Part shown: piece by piece, positions 1 through 13,150 of the stretch
Numbering within the stretch: position 1 is the stretch's first letter
Layout of the letters: every line of letters starts with the position of its first letter
Origin: Anoplopoma fimbria
Lineage: Eukaryota > Chordata > Actinopteri > Perciformes > Anoplopomatidae
DNA length: 64,000 nucleotides
Reading direction: 5' to 3'
Assembly (NCBI RefSeq): GCF_027596085.1
Contig: NC_072470.1
Span: 7,828,787 to 7,892,786, forward strand
The notes under the pieces: generated by a model
The model's database searches: none
Seen by the model: the letters and a program-made list of their open reading frames with translations, nothing else
What the model was told of the DNA's origin: nothing
Translations under genes and position numbers: made by a program

Positions 1-674
1 GGTCCAGCAGACACTGCCAGAGATGGACTGGAACACGGGAAAAGCCTCTCCGCAAAACGCTTGTGATTTTCCTATTGGTTGTTGTTACTATCTGACACAC
101 TTGAGTGTACTGTTAAGTTGTCTGTAGCTAGTGCTGCTGCTACTACTATAAATCCAGTGTCTTGAATTTAACGATCGCTGTATCACTAAACAAAGTACTC
201 TGCGTTTTGTTTTTTTTGGGTTACAAGGTTTCTTTTTTTACGAGAAAGAATGTTTTATACTTTTCTTTGTGTTTTTACTGTGAGAATGTGTCCACTGCTT
301 TATCTGTTGTAAAATCATATACCAAGCTGAAACATACTGCTGAGGTGCAATGAACAAATACATTGATTTCAGGGCCATCAGTGATTGTTGAAATCTGTAT
401 TGTGCTTCTGCCCCCTCCCCATTTCAACAGAAGAAACAAGTCCCTGATTACAGAGAAGCTGAATGTATGCAAGGAATGAGACATTTAAAGAAACTGTTTG
501 ACATTTTGGGGGATATTCTTAGTTGCTTAACTTATAACAAAGACTGGAAACAGGGGTAACCAGCGAGCCTAATTCACTCAACAACCCTCCCACCTGCATC
601 TCACTCGGCTCCCTTATGAACACTTAAATCTGGAGCTTGGAGCATCCACAGAGTTTGCTGCAATATTCTCCGAA

Positions 675-688
675 ACACCAGGGGGCGC
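675..688 (+). promoter_or_regulatory. Possible CTCF-binding site
   Basis: The sequence ACACCAGGGGGCGC matches the central core of the vertebrate CTCF consensus. It lies in noncoding sequence left of csrnp3. This is a motif match only; fish repeats often carry similar strings, so binding is an inference. Confidence 0.3.
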
Positions 689-3302
689 ACAAACAAATCA
701 TTCAGTGAAGAAGCAGGAAGTCAACAGACCAAACATGCAACTCCTCAATGCTTAGGAGGAATTGTAATAAACTCACATGTCATTAACATACTTCATCACC
801 TCTACGCAAACATTTGGAACAACAAATGTATTTTAATGAAATTACGATTGAAAGGTGGAATATCTTGTAAGAAATTGATTTGGCTGGAAATATATTTACT
901 AAAATGTAGATTGGTAAGATCTCCTGTTTTAAAGCATTTAACAACCAATTGGATGTCTTTTTAAATATAATTTCTTATTTTACTTCTTAATTTAAGTTAT
1001 TTGCTTTTTGTCATATCTGAAAAGCCTGACAACTTCGCGCTTTACGCTAAATATTTTTGGCTTGCGCACTACGGCGACTGTAAAGATAGCGGCAGCTTCC
1101 CTCGTTACATGTCTTTTCAAAAGAAACAAACTGCTGCGTTCACAGTAAACGTACAGTTGCCGTCCATTACATGGATACAGGTTTAGGCAACAAAATGACG
1201 AGGTTAGGGTTAGGAAAAGATCATGGTTTGGGTTAAAATAAGTATGTTTTGTTACGTAAAATAGCTATGCTTGGCGAGTCAAGAAGTTGCGTACCAAAAC
1301 TATGGTAAATGAAGTCAATCTTGACTTGGTCCCATACAGGACACCAACCGCAGTTTACCACCCAACATCCTATTGGAAGTGTCGCGATTTGAAGAGTTGG
1401 GTGTGAGAACAGGTCGGTCTATTACCTGCAGTACAACACAGGTCATACGGATGCTGTGTTGGGGTATTAGACCTGACAAACACAGCTGGGCATAACAGGC
1501 CTCATTTCACAGCAGACATTATGGCACGTCAGAGCAGCTAAAGCACAGGTGGAATTGATGAGATTAAAATCGACGGCGTTGCATTGCTGGCTCACAGTCA
1601 TGTCTAACTGGCACACTACCGAGACAGCGTCAACGAAATGCGTTTCACCTTTGCTTTGCCTGCTACCACAAGTGAAAACGTCTGCTGTGAAAAAGGTTTG
1701 ACACACACTTCTACTACATCTGTTGACCAAACCAATATATAATACTATACTACTATAGATGGAGTGAACCAGGCTAGCTGATAAACTAACCGTTGCTATT
1801 AGCTAGCGCATAAAAGCAAAGAAGTCTCTTTCCCTAAAATGTCAAAAATACGCCCGTTTTATCCATATTGCAGTGTCTCCTATAACACATTTGTTCCCCC
1901 GTTTATCCTCCCAGAGCTCTTGTAAAGAAAAGAAAAGTAGTGAAATATAAAAACAAATCTTTCTAACTCTCCTCAAGCTCCAACATGACGATATATCACA
2001 TTTAAAATATTTCACAAACCGTTTGTACGACATTCACGTTGTTTCAATTGAAGAAGCGAGTGGTTTTAATGTTGTGGTTTGTACATAATCTAGCTATTTG
2101 GGCCCACAGTATGCATCACACTTACATTTGATGTAAGAGCACTTTTTAATCCTCCACTGCTATGTAATACCACGTGTCGTCATTCATGTAAGTGTGTGTG
2201 TGTGAGATGTACGTCTACGTGTAAGGGAGAATGTAAGAATCTATCTCTTTATGTGAACGTTGAGTTTGTGTGCCACTGGGGGTCAGCGGGTTTGCTTATG
2301 TTCCACCGATTATAAATAACATTTATACTGTAGATATGAGTGCATTTTTCCAGTCTTCATTTTTTTTATTTCTAGATTTATTTAATTTTCTCTGCACAGT
2401 AACACATGACGGAACACGTGTATAGTCCCTCCATATCTGTAGATAGAAACCATGAAGCAATCAGTAGCCATCTTTCATTGCGCTTGTAGTGTTTTAGTGA
2501 ACTGCATGCAAGAAGTGACTACTGTCCGCTCATATGGTCATATAATTTCAAAAGCCAAAAGAATAAAGGACATATTTTTTGTAAGCGCCTGTTAATTTTC
2601 TCCCCGTTTCCTTCTCCCCGGCGTTCGCTTTGTCCGATCCATTCCAACGGTTCTTCTGTGAGTGACGTCTGTGATGAACGTTGGTTGAGCCGGATCATCC
2701 ATGTGGTTCAAGTACATGTTACAGTTAACTATGTATCAATTTGCAAAATGTGACTTTTTTTGGACCAAAGATGTGGCAACAAAACACAAAATCTAGATTT
2801 CCAAAATAAAAACCTATTTTGGGAAGTGTATATTTTGCATGCGGGGTGAGTTCATTGTGAGGGGAGAGCTCATGATGGAAGGAGGCGAGAGGCTCAGAAT
2901 ATTCGATCAGGGTTAAACAGACACTTAGCTGCCGACACGATGCTCTGTTTTCAGTCTGAGGATCGTGTGTTGAGGATAGAACGCTGAGATTCCCAAGAGA
3001 AAACTGGCCAGAGGGTGAAATGAGTGGATGGATTTTTTTTTGCGTTATATTAACAAAATTGAACTAGAATATTAGAAGTTGGCAGTAACATGCCAACAAT
3101 TTATTTAACATTCATAAGCAGATGAATATGTATTTTTCTAACACATTATAACATAGTTCTGGGATAAATCAAGGACATTCTTATTCATGCATTTATGTGT
3201 CAATTTCTTAGTTGATGCCACTGAACATACATGATTGCACACATAGACATTTCTTTTTTTTGTTATAAAACATACAAACATGTAAATACAAATGTTTCTT
3301 TG

Positions 3303-3456
3303 TGGCGGTTGAGGCTTAGTGCAGTCTTTTAACCACAAAGTTTGTGGTTCGATCCCCTGCCCGGATGTCAAAGTGTCCCCCAGGTGAGACACCAAACCTC
3401 TAGTTGCACCCACTGCTTCTAAATGCTTAGCATGGGTTGAATGCAGAGGTCACATT
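3303..3456 (+). mobile_element. tRNA-derived SINE fragment
   Basis: A polymerase III B-box (GGTTCGATCCC) sits at 3346-3356, preceded by A-box-like sequence. It is followed by the typical fish SINE body about accumulated fees of sequence type 'gtgtccc...gagacacc...ctgcttctaaatgc'. Family recognition is from general resemblance to fish tRNA-derived SINEs; the exact family name is not certain. Confidence 0.65.
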
Positions 3457-3606
3457 TCACATATGTACACTCAGGTTGAGCTTCCACATGTATTCTTGAC
3501 CTCGGAAATAGTACTGTAGGTTAACAAAAAAAATCTTAACTCAAGGTCTCCTTAATAGATTCCTTTAAGAGGAGAGGGTTTATTCTGAAACTTTCACCAG
3601 CGTCTC

Positions 3607-3609
<3 letters not shown>

Positions 3610-3652
<43 letters not shown>

Positions 3653-3653
3653 T
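3610..3653. repeat. (TA)n microsatellite
   Basis: About 44 bases of uninterrupted alternating TA, followed by a slightly imperfect TA extension to about 3653. Confidence 0.95.
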
Positions 3654-6563
3654 GCCCATCTATTATCACATAACTAAAGCTCAAACTGAACTTGACAAAC
3701 GAATCGACTGATCTTTATTCGCTGATGAAGGCCACACGATGCGACTGAAAGCCCGGGAAGAAAAATAGTAACTGGACCTTGAGTTAGATTTATTTTTTTG
3801 TCAAACAACAAATCTTAAATATGTTGGACATTGTTCAAGGAACAAACCATTCGTCCTTTGAAGGTGCATACTAAACAATATATTCTGTGTTAGACATATT
3901 TATTGTTAACTAAGACACATCGTAGTAGTGTTTAGTGTCAGCGCAGCTCCAACCACAAGAGCCAGAGAAGGTGTTGTTGGGATAGACAGGGAATGAGACA
4001 GAGGTGAAAAGGCGAGACCACCCCCACCCAGCAGCCTCCACCCCCTACAAACGCTTTGCTGCTCCTGCTTCTCTCCTCCTGTTGCCTGGCAACCAGACAT
4101 TACAGCTCACTGCCTGTGATTGATCAGCAGCGTTTCTTTCTGAGCTTGCCTACCCACAATACCTTGCCAGACTATAAAAGTAAAGCTCCAACCAACCCCC
4201 CCCACCAACAACACTAGCTGACACTCACCTTACCGGTTTGATTATCTGAGGAAAAGGGAGCTGTCATGGGATGACCTTGTGTTCATATTGACATCCAATG
4301 AGCAAGCCATACCGCTTGTTGTCAGAGGGTCACTGCTGGATGTACATTTAGTTTCCATTGTGCCCAGCACCTGTTGCAGTTGTGTGCTTATGCAATGAGC
4401 CATGAAAGTATTTCTATACATGAATAGGCCGGCCAATGAGGCGAGAACACAACAGCGGGCTTCCTCTTGCTCCTGTCTGATCTCACCCCAAAGACAGCGT
4501 TGTCAACTCGGCAGTGCTCTCTAGAGGCAACAAGGCGCAACAACTTTTTCAAAATTGGGAGCACTGGTGAGAGCGTATGAATGAGTATGGGACAGCAGGG
4601 TGACACAGCAGTTGGACAGATAACCAGAGATCCACAGGTGTGACGTTGAAATGTCTTCAGAGCCGGGCTTGGGTACACGTAGAGATAATCTAAATAGTGT
4701 TTGTTTGCTGACTGAGGACAGATGTGTCCAGACAAACCCGATATCACAGATTGTACTGAGGCAGGAAACATGTAATCAAAAAATTTACTGACGTCATGAA
4801 AAAAGAAAATGGTTTAACCCCTTCATGTTGGAGGATGTCAGTCGAAAGCAATGATGAAGTCGGTTGATAGGCAACAGATGCCATCTGCTGGTAGAGAAAG
4901 AGAATACTATGGGTGTGAGTGTGAGTGGATTCATTCATGGACTCAAAAAAATAGAGTCAAAACTGACCACCAACACAATGAAATAACCACCTTTAAAGTG
5001 AGATGGATGTTACAAAGCGTTTTTATTCACACTCATGGAAATGTACAGCTTTAAAAAAAACATGAAATATTTTTGGCCCCCAGTATTGGCAGTAGTGAGA
5101 GACAGTTATTTACTTTGACAAGGCTTAATTCATCTGAAAACTTGTTCACATGACTGTAAAATGATAAATAACACTCACAGACAAATTATGTCTTTTAGGC
5201 AGATTATATAAAACAGAATTGTCTACAGTAGAAGGTCGTGATTTGGCATTATATATTGGTTATTCCAAAGGATACTTTGTTGGGAGATGTCATGTTGGCA
5301 GCGTTTTTACATGTTCAGATTACAGCTAATTTAACATATGAGCAGGTTTAAACATGGTCTTGAATTTTTTTTTCTTGTATAAAATTAAACAACACTGAGC
5401 ACCATGAGCTGTATGCACATTTTTTGCTAACGTCATGCTATAAACAAGCTACACCAGGGTCAAATGACTTCACGTCACCACCACCAAGCTTAAAACTCAC
5501 TAGTGTTCAACGTGATAATGTTTGTAGTCTCATTTTGCCACTCTTTAGCAACCACCTTTTTTCTCGACGAAGCTTTAAAATTCGACATATTTTGTATCGT
5601 AGTTGAAAATGTTCAAATCTCTTCTTAGATTTGTTAACCACAGACAGAACCAAAAACCCATTTAAAACACCTTTTGACTTCAAGACAAGGGTTACTTTAA
5701 GTGCTAAAATGCTAACTCATGAGCGGGTTTTAGGACTTATTATTGCAGCACTCAATTTGGCCATTAATTACTATTCAACAAAGTCAAATATTGACCTGAT
5801 GTACTGTAAACACAATACTGAGCTAGCATGACAGCTTCATTTGATACGGCTAACACATTAGCAAACAGGTGCCTTTTTAAAACATCCAGGAGACATTCTG
5901 TTAGTCATATCTCTGTCCACCTGATGCATGTCAGTCCAATATTCACTCTCCTTTTAGCTAATGTTTTAGCTAATGTTAGCTTATGCTTTCAACGACAATG
6001 ACCTGAAAGAAGCTAAAATGCTTTGTGGAGAGATAATTGTTAATTAGTTCTCACTAGTGACTCCTTTCACAAGTAGTCAAGTGATCAGATTATAATATGA
6101 AAATATTTAAAGCTGCTTTAAGGGATGTCCAATGTTATTGAAATTCATCCTGTGGGGAACATCATCCAATAGTTATTGAGATATTCAATCGAGGCTAAAA
6201 TGTGAGCACAAAAAGGAACAAATAAAGATATTTTTTGAATTAGAACAGATTTATGTGATGCTAGTAACTCATATAAATGCCAGTGTTTTTTGCCAGGGAC
6301 ATCATTTATCATTTCACAGTTTGTGTCGAAACATCTTAGGTAAACTGAACACATGCTATACAGACAGGCATTTTCAGAACGATTAGCAGCAACGATGAGA
6401 CACCAGCACAGCGGAAAATAGAGAAAGAATACAAGCACCTCAAAATCTCGATTCGTCATAGATGCCAGTCACAACCAGGAAAACATGCTGTAATGATCAA
6501 AGACTTCGTAAGAGGGCATCAATTATGCTCCATATAGTTACAAGTAACGTACAGAAACACTGT

Positions 6564-6569
6564 TTTATT
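6564..6569 (-). terminator. csrnp3: Candidate proximal poly(A) signal of csrnp3
   Basis: Plus-strand TTTATT reads AATAAA on the minus strand, about 235 bases after the csrnp3 stop codon. It is the first canonical hexamer that I see downstream of the gene. Mammalian CSRNP3 has a long 3' UTR, so more distal sites may also be used. Confidence 0.4.
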
Positions 6570-6802
6570 GAGCTTTGTCAATGAACATTTTATATCTTAT
6601 TTAACCCAGCAATCTTAGAAAGGGGACAAATTCAGTTCAAATTAGATAGACCATTTCCACAGCCTTCTGTTTCAAAGCCTGCATGACTCATTCCCTCTTT
6701 GGAAGTGCACTTATCAAGAATAAATCAAACTAATGGTTGAAAGGCGCAATTCTTGAATAAAGATTTCCAAACATTAACGGATCCCGCTCTAAAGCTTTTC
6801 AA

Positions 6803-7924
6803 TCAGGTGCTCTTTGAGCATGACGTTTCTGTGGTTTGATCGGCGTCTCCTTCCTTTTGTGGTCCTGGTTGCTCCTCTATCGGCTCAGTTATTTCCGCCT
6901 CTGTCTGCTTCCCGGACCCGGCCGGGGCCTCAGTCTGTGAGTCATGGCAGTCTAGATTGTTCTGGAGGTCTATGGAGAGCGGCTGTTCGTCGCCGGACGC
7001 ACCAGCAGGGGCAGCGTTACGCTCATCGGGGTCTACGCGTGAGCAAGTTTGGGGCGTCTGGGAATCGTCGTGGTTGGGGAAATGGCAGGGAGCGCTCTGC
7101 TGCTCTGTTTGGCAGTGGAGTTTGGGGTTTATTTCAGACTTTAATGCGGTCTCTACTGTGGGGAGTGTGGGGAGTGTGGGGGCAACAGTGACGTTTTCAC
7201 TGAGAAAGGCAGGAGTGTCATTTACGGCGCTGTCTATCTGATAATGCTGCATGGAGGGAGTGTTGTGGAAGGGGTTACTGAGGCTCATGTTAGAGTAACT
7301 AAGCACAGAGGGAAGTGGAACAGAGTAGGGCGGAGGACTCGTTCCGTGCAACGAGCAATCCCAGTCTTCCTCCTCGTCTTCATCTTCCTCCTCATCATCA
7401 TCGTCCTCCTCATCCTCCTCGTCTTCCTCTTCTTCCTCTTCCTCCTCGGGGTCGATGGTGTCCAAGCTGTGTGTGCTGCAGTCCGACAGCCCACTGCAGA
7501 CGCTGCTGCCGTCCTCATCTTCCTCGTAAGCCTCATCATCCTCCTCATCTTCATCCTCCTCCTCTTCCTCCTCCTCCTCCTCTTCTTCTAGATGTGAATC
7601 TGTGTCGCCGGCGCTCTGGAGGTGCATGATGGGAATGTGCGGCGTGCTGCTCATCAATGGAAACTGCAGGTTCGGCTGCTGCTGCTGCTGCTGCTGGACC
7701 AAGGAGGAGTCGCCATGGTAACCGTTGCCATTGGTTACGAGCTGCTGCTCCGGCTGCTGATGCTGCTGCTGCTGCTGCTGCTCCTCACGGCTCTTCTCCA
7801 GCTCCAGCTTCATGATGGTGTGCAGGAAGTGGGTGCGCACCCGGACCGGGTTGAACTCCAGGCGCCCCGTGTCGTTGCTGCAGCCGTCTTTGGTGCAGCC
7901 GCACGGGAAGGACATGCGGTCCAC
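6803..7924 (-). CDS. csrnp3: csrnp3 last coding exon (Cys-rich end, poly-Q, acidic tracts)
   Basis: The acceptor GTCCCTCAG precedes GTGGACCGC at 7924; the stop TGA is at 6805-6803. The exon gives 373 residues (about 235-607). It begins [17 protein letters not shown] and [20 protein letters not shown], near-identical to mammalian CSRNP2/3. Glutamine runs follow at about 283-291 and 310-317. Two long Glu/Asp tracts lie at about residues 346-372 and 393-423 (genomic 7357-7590, seen as TCC/TCT repeats on the plus strand). The conserved phrases HLQSA, VPLPSVL and HYQIDS flank them. The distal tail is poorly conserved and Ser/Glu-rich. Plus-strand reading frames across here are shadows. Confidence 0.93.
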   Translation of the reverse strand: MDRMSFPCGCTKDGCSNDTGRLEFNPVRVRTHFLHTIMKLELEKSREEQQQQQQHQQPEQQLVTNGNGYHGDSSLVQQQQQQQPNLQFPLMSSTPHIPIMHLQSAGDTDSHLEEEEEEEEEEEDEDEEDDEAYEEDEDGSSVCSGLSDCSTHSLDTIDPEEEEEEEEDEEDEEDDDDEEEDEDEEEDWDCSLHGTSPPPYSVPLPSVLSYSNMSLSNPFHNTPSMQHYQIDSAVNDTPAFLSENVTVAPTLPTLPTVETALKSEINPKLHCQTEQQSAPCHFPNHDDSQTPQTCSRVDPDERNAAPAGASGDEQPLSIDLQNNLDCHDSQTEAPAGSGKQTEAEITEPIEEQPGPQKEGDADQTTETSCSKST

Positions 7925-10438
7925 CTGAGGGACAAAAAAAAAAATCCACCAGTGTAGAGCAGCAGTGCCAGGAAAGGTGAATTCAGCTGCCAATCATAGC
8001 TGGTCATGCTTGTGGAGATACTGCGGAATCCACTGCGGATGTTATATGTATATAATTACACACCTTAATGCGGTAGAACCTAAGTTAACTCAAATTTAAT
8101 TGATTTCCATGGTTCCTGTGCAATTACGGAGTTACTTTATTCTCAAGGCTTATCATTATTTGGTTATGCAAATCCACCCAAACCGTGAAAATACATTCAA
8201 ATATGCATATTCCCTAAAACAAGGCTGCTTTTCTAAGACTCTGCATTAGCATTATTTTCTTATACATTTTTTTAAATAATCAGGGTTTCAGAAGGGAAGC
8301 TGTCAGGTTTCAGAGGGAGGGCACTACAGTACGAGAACCTTGGGGAAATGTTAGACAGCACTAACTACTGTATTCTTAAAAGCTTTAAAGATTAATTGAA
8401 TTTTGAATAGACCAGACTTTTTGTGTAAAGAAATACAGTGTAATGACACTGTCACTTCAGCAAAACAAGTAAAACTTACATTTGGCTAATTTTGGTAATT
8501 CTAATGTTGCCCAAAAGAACACAGGTTATAAATAACTAAGGAATAATTAAACTACTAATACATAAGGATATATATATATTTATTTTGTTTATATAGATAT
8601 ATTTATACTGATTTCAGTTTGACTTGTAAAAATTCTACTGCATGGCCAGACATGAACAACACTTTAGTATTATAGATGGGCCTCACCACAGTTCCATTTA
8701 CCTGGCACTTAATGCCGGCCAGGCTGCAAGCACAGGTCACCGGGTCGCATATCCCCCGACAGCGGCACCCACACTCCTCTCGGGACATGCGGAGGGCGCG
8801 CAGCTCGTGCTTCTCCTCCACTTCGAGGCGTCGGACCCCCGAGGCGCGTAGAAGGGCCCGGCGCCTCCTGGTAGTCAGAGGCTGGAGAAAGAAGTAATCA
8901 TCCACCTCTGTGTTGTCCACATCCAGGTCGTCTTCCGATATGTCGTCCAGCGTCAGGGTATCCGCCTCCACGGAGGGCACGGTGCCATTCTTAGTCAGCT
9001 GCAGGACATACAAAGTAAGTTTGGACTATAAATGTACGCCTACACATACATTTGGACCCTCAGGGTTACATGTGAGAAACACGCTCAGCTGAAGACTGGC
9101 TACAAAACATTCTGAATGTATATCATCAATGTCCTCACTTCCTTAAAAACATGTGAGTACCAGCCATTTAAAAAATGAATAAATGAGGCTTGACTCAGTC
9201 GTCCCACTGACTTTGAGTTTGATGGCATTGAGTTTCTCCTCTTTGAGATGATCCCTCAACATATTCCGGTGGCTCCGTTTCTGCTCCATGGCAAACTCCC
9301 TGAGGGTGAAGCGCTTCACCCCGCTGTGACGTGGCGACATCCCCAAGGTGCTGCCACCCTGAGTGGGCACACTGGTGAAGCCCTGCCGGCGGTTGAAGTA
9401 GTAGACTGTCACGCTCTCGAAGTGCACATTGCGGCCCCGCAGTCGCTTCGACTGCTGCTGGAGAGTAGCTGAGACAGATAGGTGGAAACATATATAACAA
9501 TAATAAGGACTAAGTCAGCCAGCTCTTTATTTCTGACAAAAATGACAGAAAACGGTTATAATAGCGATGACACTGGGTACAACTAAACTTCACTCTCATT
9601 TAAGTTCTAAGTACATGTATTTTTTCCTAGATAATAGATGCAGCTTTAAAATGTAAATGAAAAATAAAAAACACTACAAAACTACTTTGTCAGGTTTAGT
9701 TACACAGTACTTAGTAATGTTCAGTCAACAAAAGTGCGTGGTTATGTTTAGGGATCAGAAGTACTTGGTTCATAGGAAACACAAGTGAAAGTGTTTATAG
9801 ACCCATCCACTGCCCGACCTACTACCGACATGTATTTCTGCGGGATCATTTTAAGCTCATATGTGATACGTCAAAAGCAAATGTAATTCACAACAAAATA
9901 CATTCCCCTTAAAACATGATTCACAAAGTAGTTTTGTTGTACGGAGCCTAATTTTGGGGATACAGGGCTGCCAATATATATGTGACTCAGCATATACAAC
10001 ATATATTGTACATGGAAAACAAAAGTGGTCCCAAAATAGATCCTTAGGGGACACCACAGGGGAGGGGGGCAGTTGTGGAAGAGGCCCTCTTATGACAACA
10101 AATAACCTTCTGGTGAATAATAAATAAATACCTCCAAATGATCTCTATTATAACAATGTTTTTTCTTACAAAACATGGTTTCAAATTCCCTGTATGTTTC
10201 AGTTGATTCTGCCCAATCCTGAACAGTTTCACTCTCTCAATGTAATGCTTAAAATGCTGTTTTTCATTCAGGGTTGTAATGTGATCTTACAGTCCAGCAG
10301 CCCAGAGGGGACGGGGTGGTTGAGACTATCACTGCTGTTGCCGCTGTCACTGCAGGAAACCTCATCATCAGAGCCCTGCAGGGACAGGTAAGGGGACGGG
10401 CCCTCCTCAAGCTTCCTTTTCAGGATCCCACTCATCAT
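6803..10438 (-). CDS. csrnp3: csrnp3: cysteine/serine-rich nuclear protein 3 (four coding exons)
   Basis: Joined coding exons are 10438-10291, 9468-9212, 8998-8702 and 7924-6803, all with GT donors and AG acceptors. They total 1824 bases, or 607 codons plus TGA, close to human CSRNP3 at about 585 residues. The protein starts MSGILKRK after an extra Met, like mammalian CSRNP3. Next come a Ser/Asp-rich N-terminus, the conserved family block with [16 protein letters not shown], a basic stretch ([12 protein letters not shown]), and the Cys-rich region ending in [12 protein letters not shown]. The C-terminal half is poly-Gln and strongly acidic. The family are nuclear, DNA-binding transcriptional activators; the founding member was found as an axin-induced gene. 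CSRNP3 is chosen over CSRNP1 and CSRNP2 because of the start, the [19 protein letters not shown] block and the acidic tracts. It is divergent from xirp2. Confidence 0.92.
7925..8701 (-). other. csrnp3: csrnp3 intron 3
   Basis: This 777-base intron is GT-AG on the minus strand. It is AT-rich, with a run of A before the acceptor on the plus strand that acts as the polypyrimidine tract. I see no other feature in it. Confidence 0.85.
8702..8998 (-). CDS. csrnp3: csrnp3 coding exon 3 (basic and Cys-rich region)
   Basis: This 297-base exon (99 codons, phase 0 at both ends) lies between acceptor GTCCTGCAG and donor CAG|GTAAAT. It encodes residues about 136-234. An acidic patch ([19 protein letters not shown]) is followed by [19 protein letters not shown], a charged helix, and the cysteine cluster [20 protein letters not shown] ending IKCQ. 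The cysteines continue in the next exon and form the family's Cys-rich DNA-binding region. Confidence 0.94.
9212..9468 (-). CDS. csrnp3: csrnp3 coding exon 2
   Basis: This 257-base exon runs from acceptor TCTGTCTCAG to donor AAA|GTCAGT. It encodes residues about 50-135. It opens with a basic [14 protein letters not shown] segment, equivalent to ILKREKRLRTKNVHF in mammals. It continues with [37 protein letters not shown] and a charged helix ([19 protein letters not shown]). This is the start of the conserved CSRNP N-terminal domain. Confidence 0.93.
9469..10290 (-). other. csrnp3: csrnp3 intron 1 (between first two coding exons)
   Basis: This 822-base intron has donor GTAAGA and acceptor TCTGTCTCAG on the minus strand. 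I see no gene in it. A segment near 10024-10070 resembles a degenerate retroelement phrase but is too short to classify. Confidence 0.8.
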
Positions 10439-10461
10439 GTGGCTCCTCTCACTGGTCGCAC
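10291..10461 (-). CDS. csrnp3: csrnp3 exon with start codon
   Basis: The acceptor TTTGTGCAG precedes 10461 and the donor ACT|GTAAGA follows 10291. Bases 10461-10439 are 5' UTR. Two tandem ATGs lie at 10438-10436 and 10435-10433; the second gives [11 protein letters not shown], which matches the mammalian start. The rest encodes a Ser/Asp-rich acidic segment ([16 protein letters not shown]). The exon ends in phase 1, and its last base plus CT of the next exon make a Ser codon. Confidence 0.9.
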
Positions 10462-10520
10462 CTGCACAAAGGACAAAGGTGAAGTACATGGGTGACCGCA
10501 GACGTAAATAAGCCAGAGTA

Positions 10521-10526
10521 ATGATG

Positions 10527-10606
<80 letters not shown>

Positions 10607-10633
10607 TAATAATAATAACAACAACAACAACAA
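10521..10633. repeat. (TAA)n then (CAA)n trinucleotide repeat
   Basis: A run of about 30 TAA/AAT units is followed by about five CAA units. It lies about 60 bases upstream of the csrnp3 start-codon exon, in the presumed 5' intron. Confidence 0.95.
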
Positions 10634-11841
<1,208 letters not shown>

Positions 11842-12079
11842 TACACCATGCATGCATAAGCCTTCTCACGTTGTCTGCAGGCACACACAAACCTCCCCAC
11901 TCCCCATGCATATGCCCCCATATCCCAAACACCAACTGGGGGATTCTTATTGACAAATGTAGATCAGCATCATCATCCTGTGACGTGACGAAATCTCGCA
12001 GCACCTGCGTTGCTGCATGCACAAAAAAAAAAAGAAAAGAAAGAAATGCTTTCTGGGAGTCCGTTTGACCACCACTGAC

Positions 12080-12540
12080 CTGTTTCCTCGGCTCGCCTTT
12101 GGTTTCCAGGAAGTCCTCGACTCTCTCCTCTGCATCACACAGTGTCTCACCAGCAGCAGCCAAACATCCCCATGTGTCGTGATGATGCAGTGAGCGCTGC
12201 CATGATGCCTGCTCTTTCTCTCTCTCTCTCTCTCCCTCCCTCTCTCTCCCTCCCTCCCTCTCTTTCCAGCAGCCTCTGGCACTATTGTGCAACACTGAAC
12301 ACCTCTGCCTCTGTCACTATCTTATGCGTTCTCCCAATGCACCCTCATCCTATGCTCGTACTGTCAAGTCTCTCACTGTCTGATTCTCTCCCGCTCTGCG
12401 CCCCCCCCTCCCACCACTTCCTTTCTCCCCCTCCCTCTCTCTCTCTCTATCTCTCTCTCCTCACAAAGACTTGTTAGCTCGACGCTGCTGCCGGCTCGAG
12501 CGCTGGAGCTTGACTGAGGTGAAGCGAGCCCTCCGAGATT
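12080..12540 (-). promoter_or_regulatory. csrnp3: Possible csrnp3 noncoding first exon and promoter region
   Basis: On the minus strand a plausible donor (ACAG|GTCAGT) lies at 12080/12079. Upstream of it is a GC-richer, CT-repeat-containing stretch reaching about 12540 that includes several CpGs (for example near 12480-12530). The coding exon at 10461 begins with an acceptor, so a 5' noncoding exon must exist somewhere upstream. This is the best position that I can see, but it rests only on a donor motif and base composition. Confidence 0.3.
12212..12461. repeat. (CT)n-rich low-complexity tracts
   Basis: Imperfect CT/CCCT runs lie at about 12212-12264 and 12410-12461, separated by unique sequence. 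Confidence 0.85.
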
Positions 12541-13150
12541 GCATAGAGAAAGGGGGGTGTAGTGGATGTGGTGGTGCATGTGATGGGGTGGGGGTGGTAA
12601 AGTGGGAATTCTGCAATGTGAAACACCTCTTTTACACAGTCTTCAATTATTGATAAAAATATATAAGCAATATTTCCCAAAATTACAACAAAGAGAAGTA
12701 AGTGGAAATTTTGTTAGTTTTTTTCCACTACACAATATTTTATTTCTCACATTTATAACACTTTGCAGGGTATGTGGAATGCAAATGTAATTATTTTTTA
12801 TTTGATATGTTGCTTCTTTTAGTTTCCATGAAGCTAATTTGAAATTTAAATAGATGGCAGAAATATAAAGATGAGAAGAGGAAACAGACTAGGCTGGTGA
12901 TATTTAAAAACATTGCTGATTAACCTACATAATATCTAAAACAATAAAATACAAAATAGTGCACTTTGCATTTTGATTGCTTCATGAAAGTCAAACAGAA
13001 ATTAGCAGCCAACTAAATGTGTCCTTTAAAGACTTCCCCCTGTATAAAATGACCCACAAGTCATCTGTGCAAGCATCTTATTAAGACACATATATATGTT
13101 TATTGTTAGTACTTAAACATACGCATGTACTCACTTGCCAAACCTTACCA

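Larger units (their letters stand above)
1..6563. other. Noncoding region downstream of csrnp3; no gene recognised
   Basis: I see no recognisable protein exon in this stretch. It holds AT-rich sequence with several plus-strand AATAAA motifs (near 2561 and 2803), a SINE at 3303-3456, a (TA)n tract at 3610-3653, and scattered low-copy repeat-like pieces such as the phrase near 539-560 that is common in fish introns. The plus-strand poly(A) signals in the first 2.8 kb are compatible with the 3' UTR of a convergent gene whose coding part lies left of the window. GALNT3 is the tail-to-tail neighbour of CSRNP3 in human, but nothing here identifies it. The rest may be distal csrnp3 3' UTR. Confidence 0.5.

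Noticed and set aside
4388..4771. 127-codon minus-strand frame
   Set aside because: No recognisable domain, no splice context and no codon bias that I can see; it is probably chance.
7244..7629. Plus-strand reading frames rich in Leu/Ile/Pro over the csrnp3 last exon
   Set aside because: They are the antisense of the Glu/Asp codon tracts of csrnp3.
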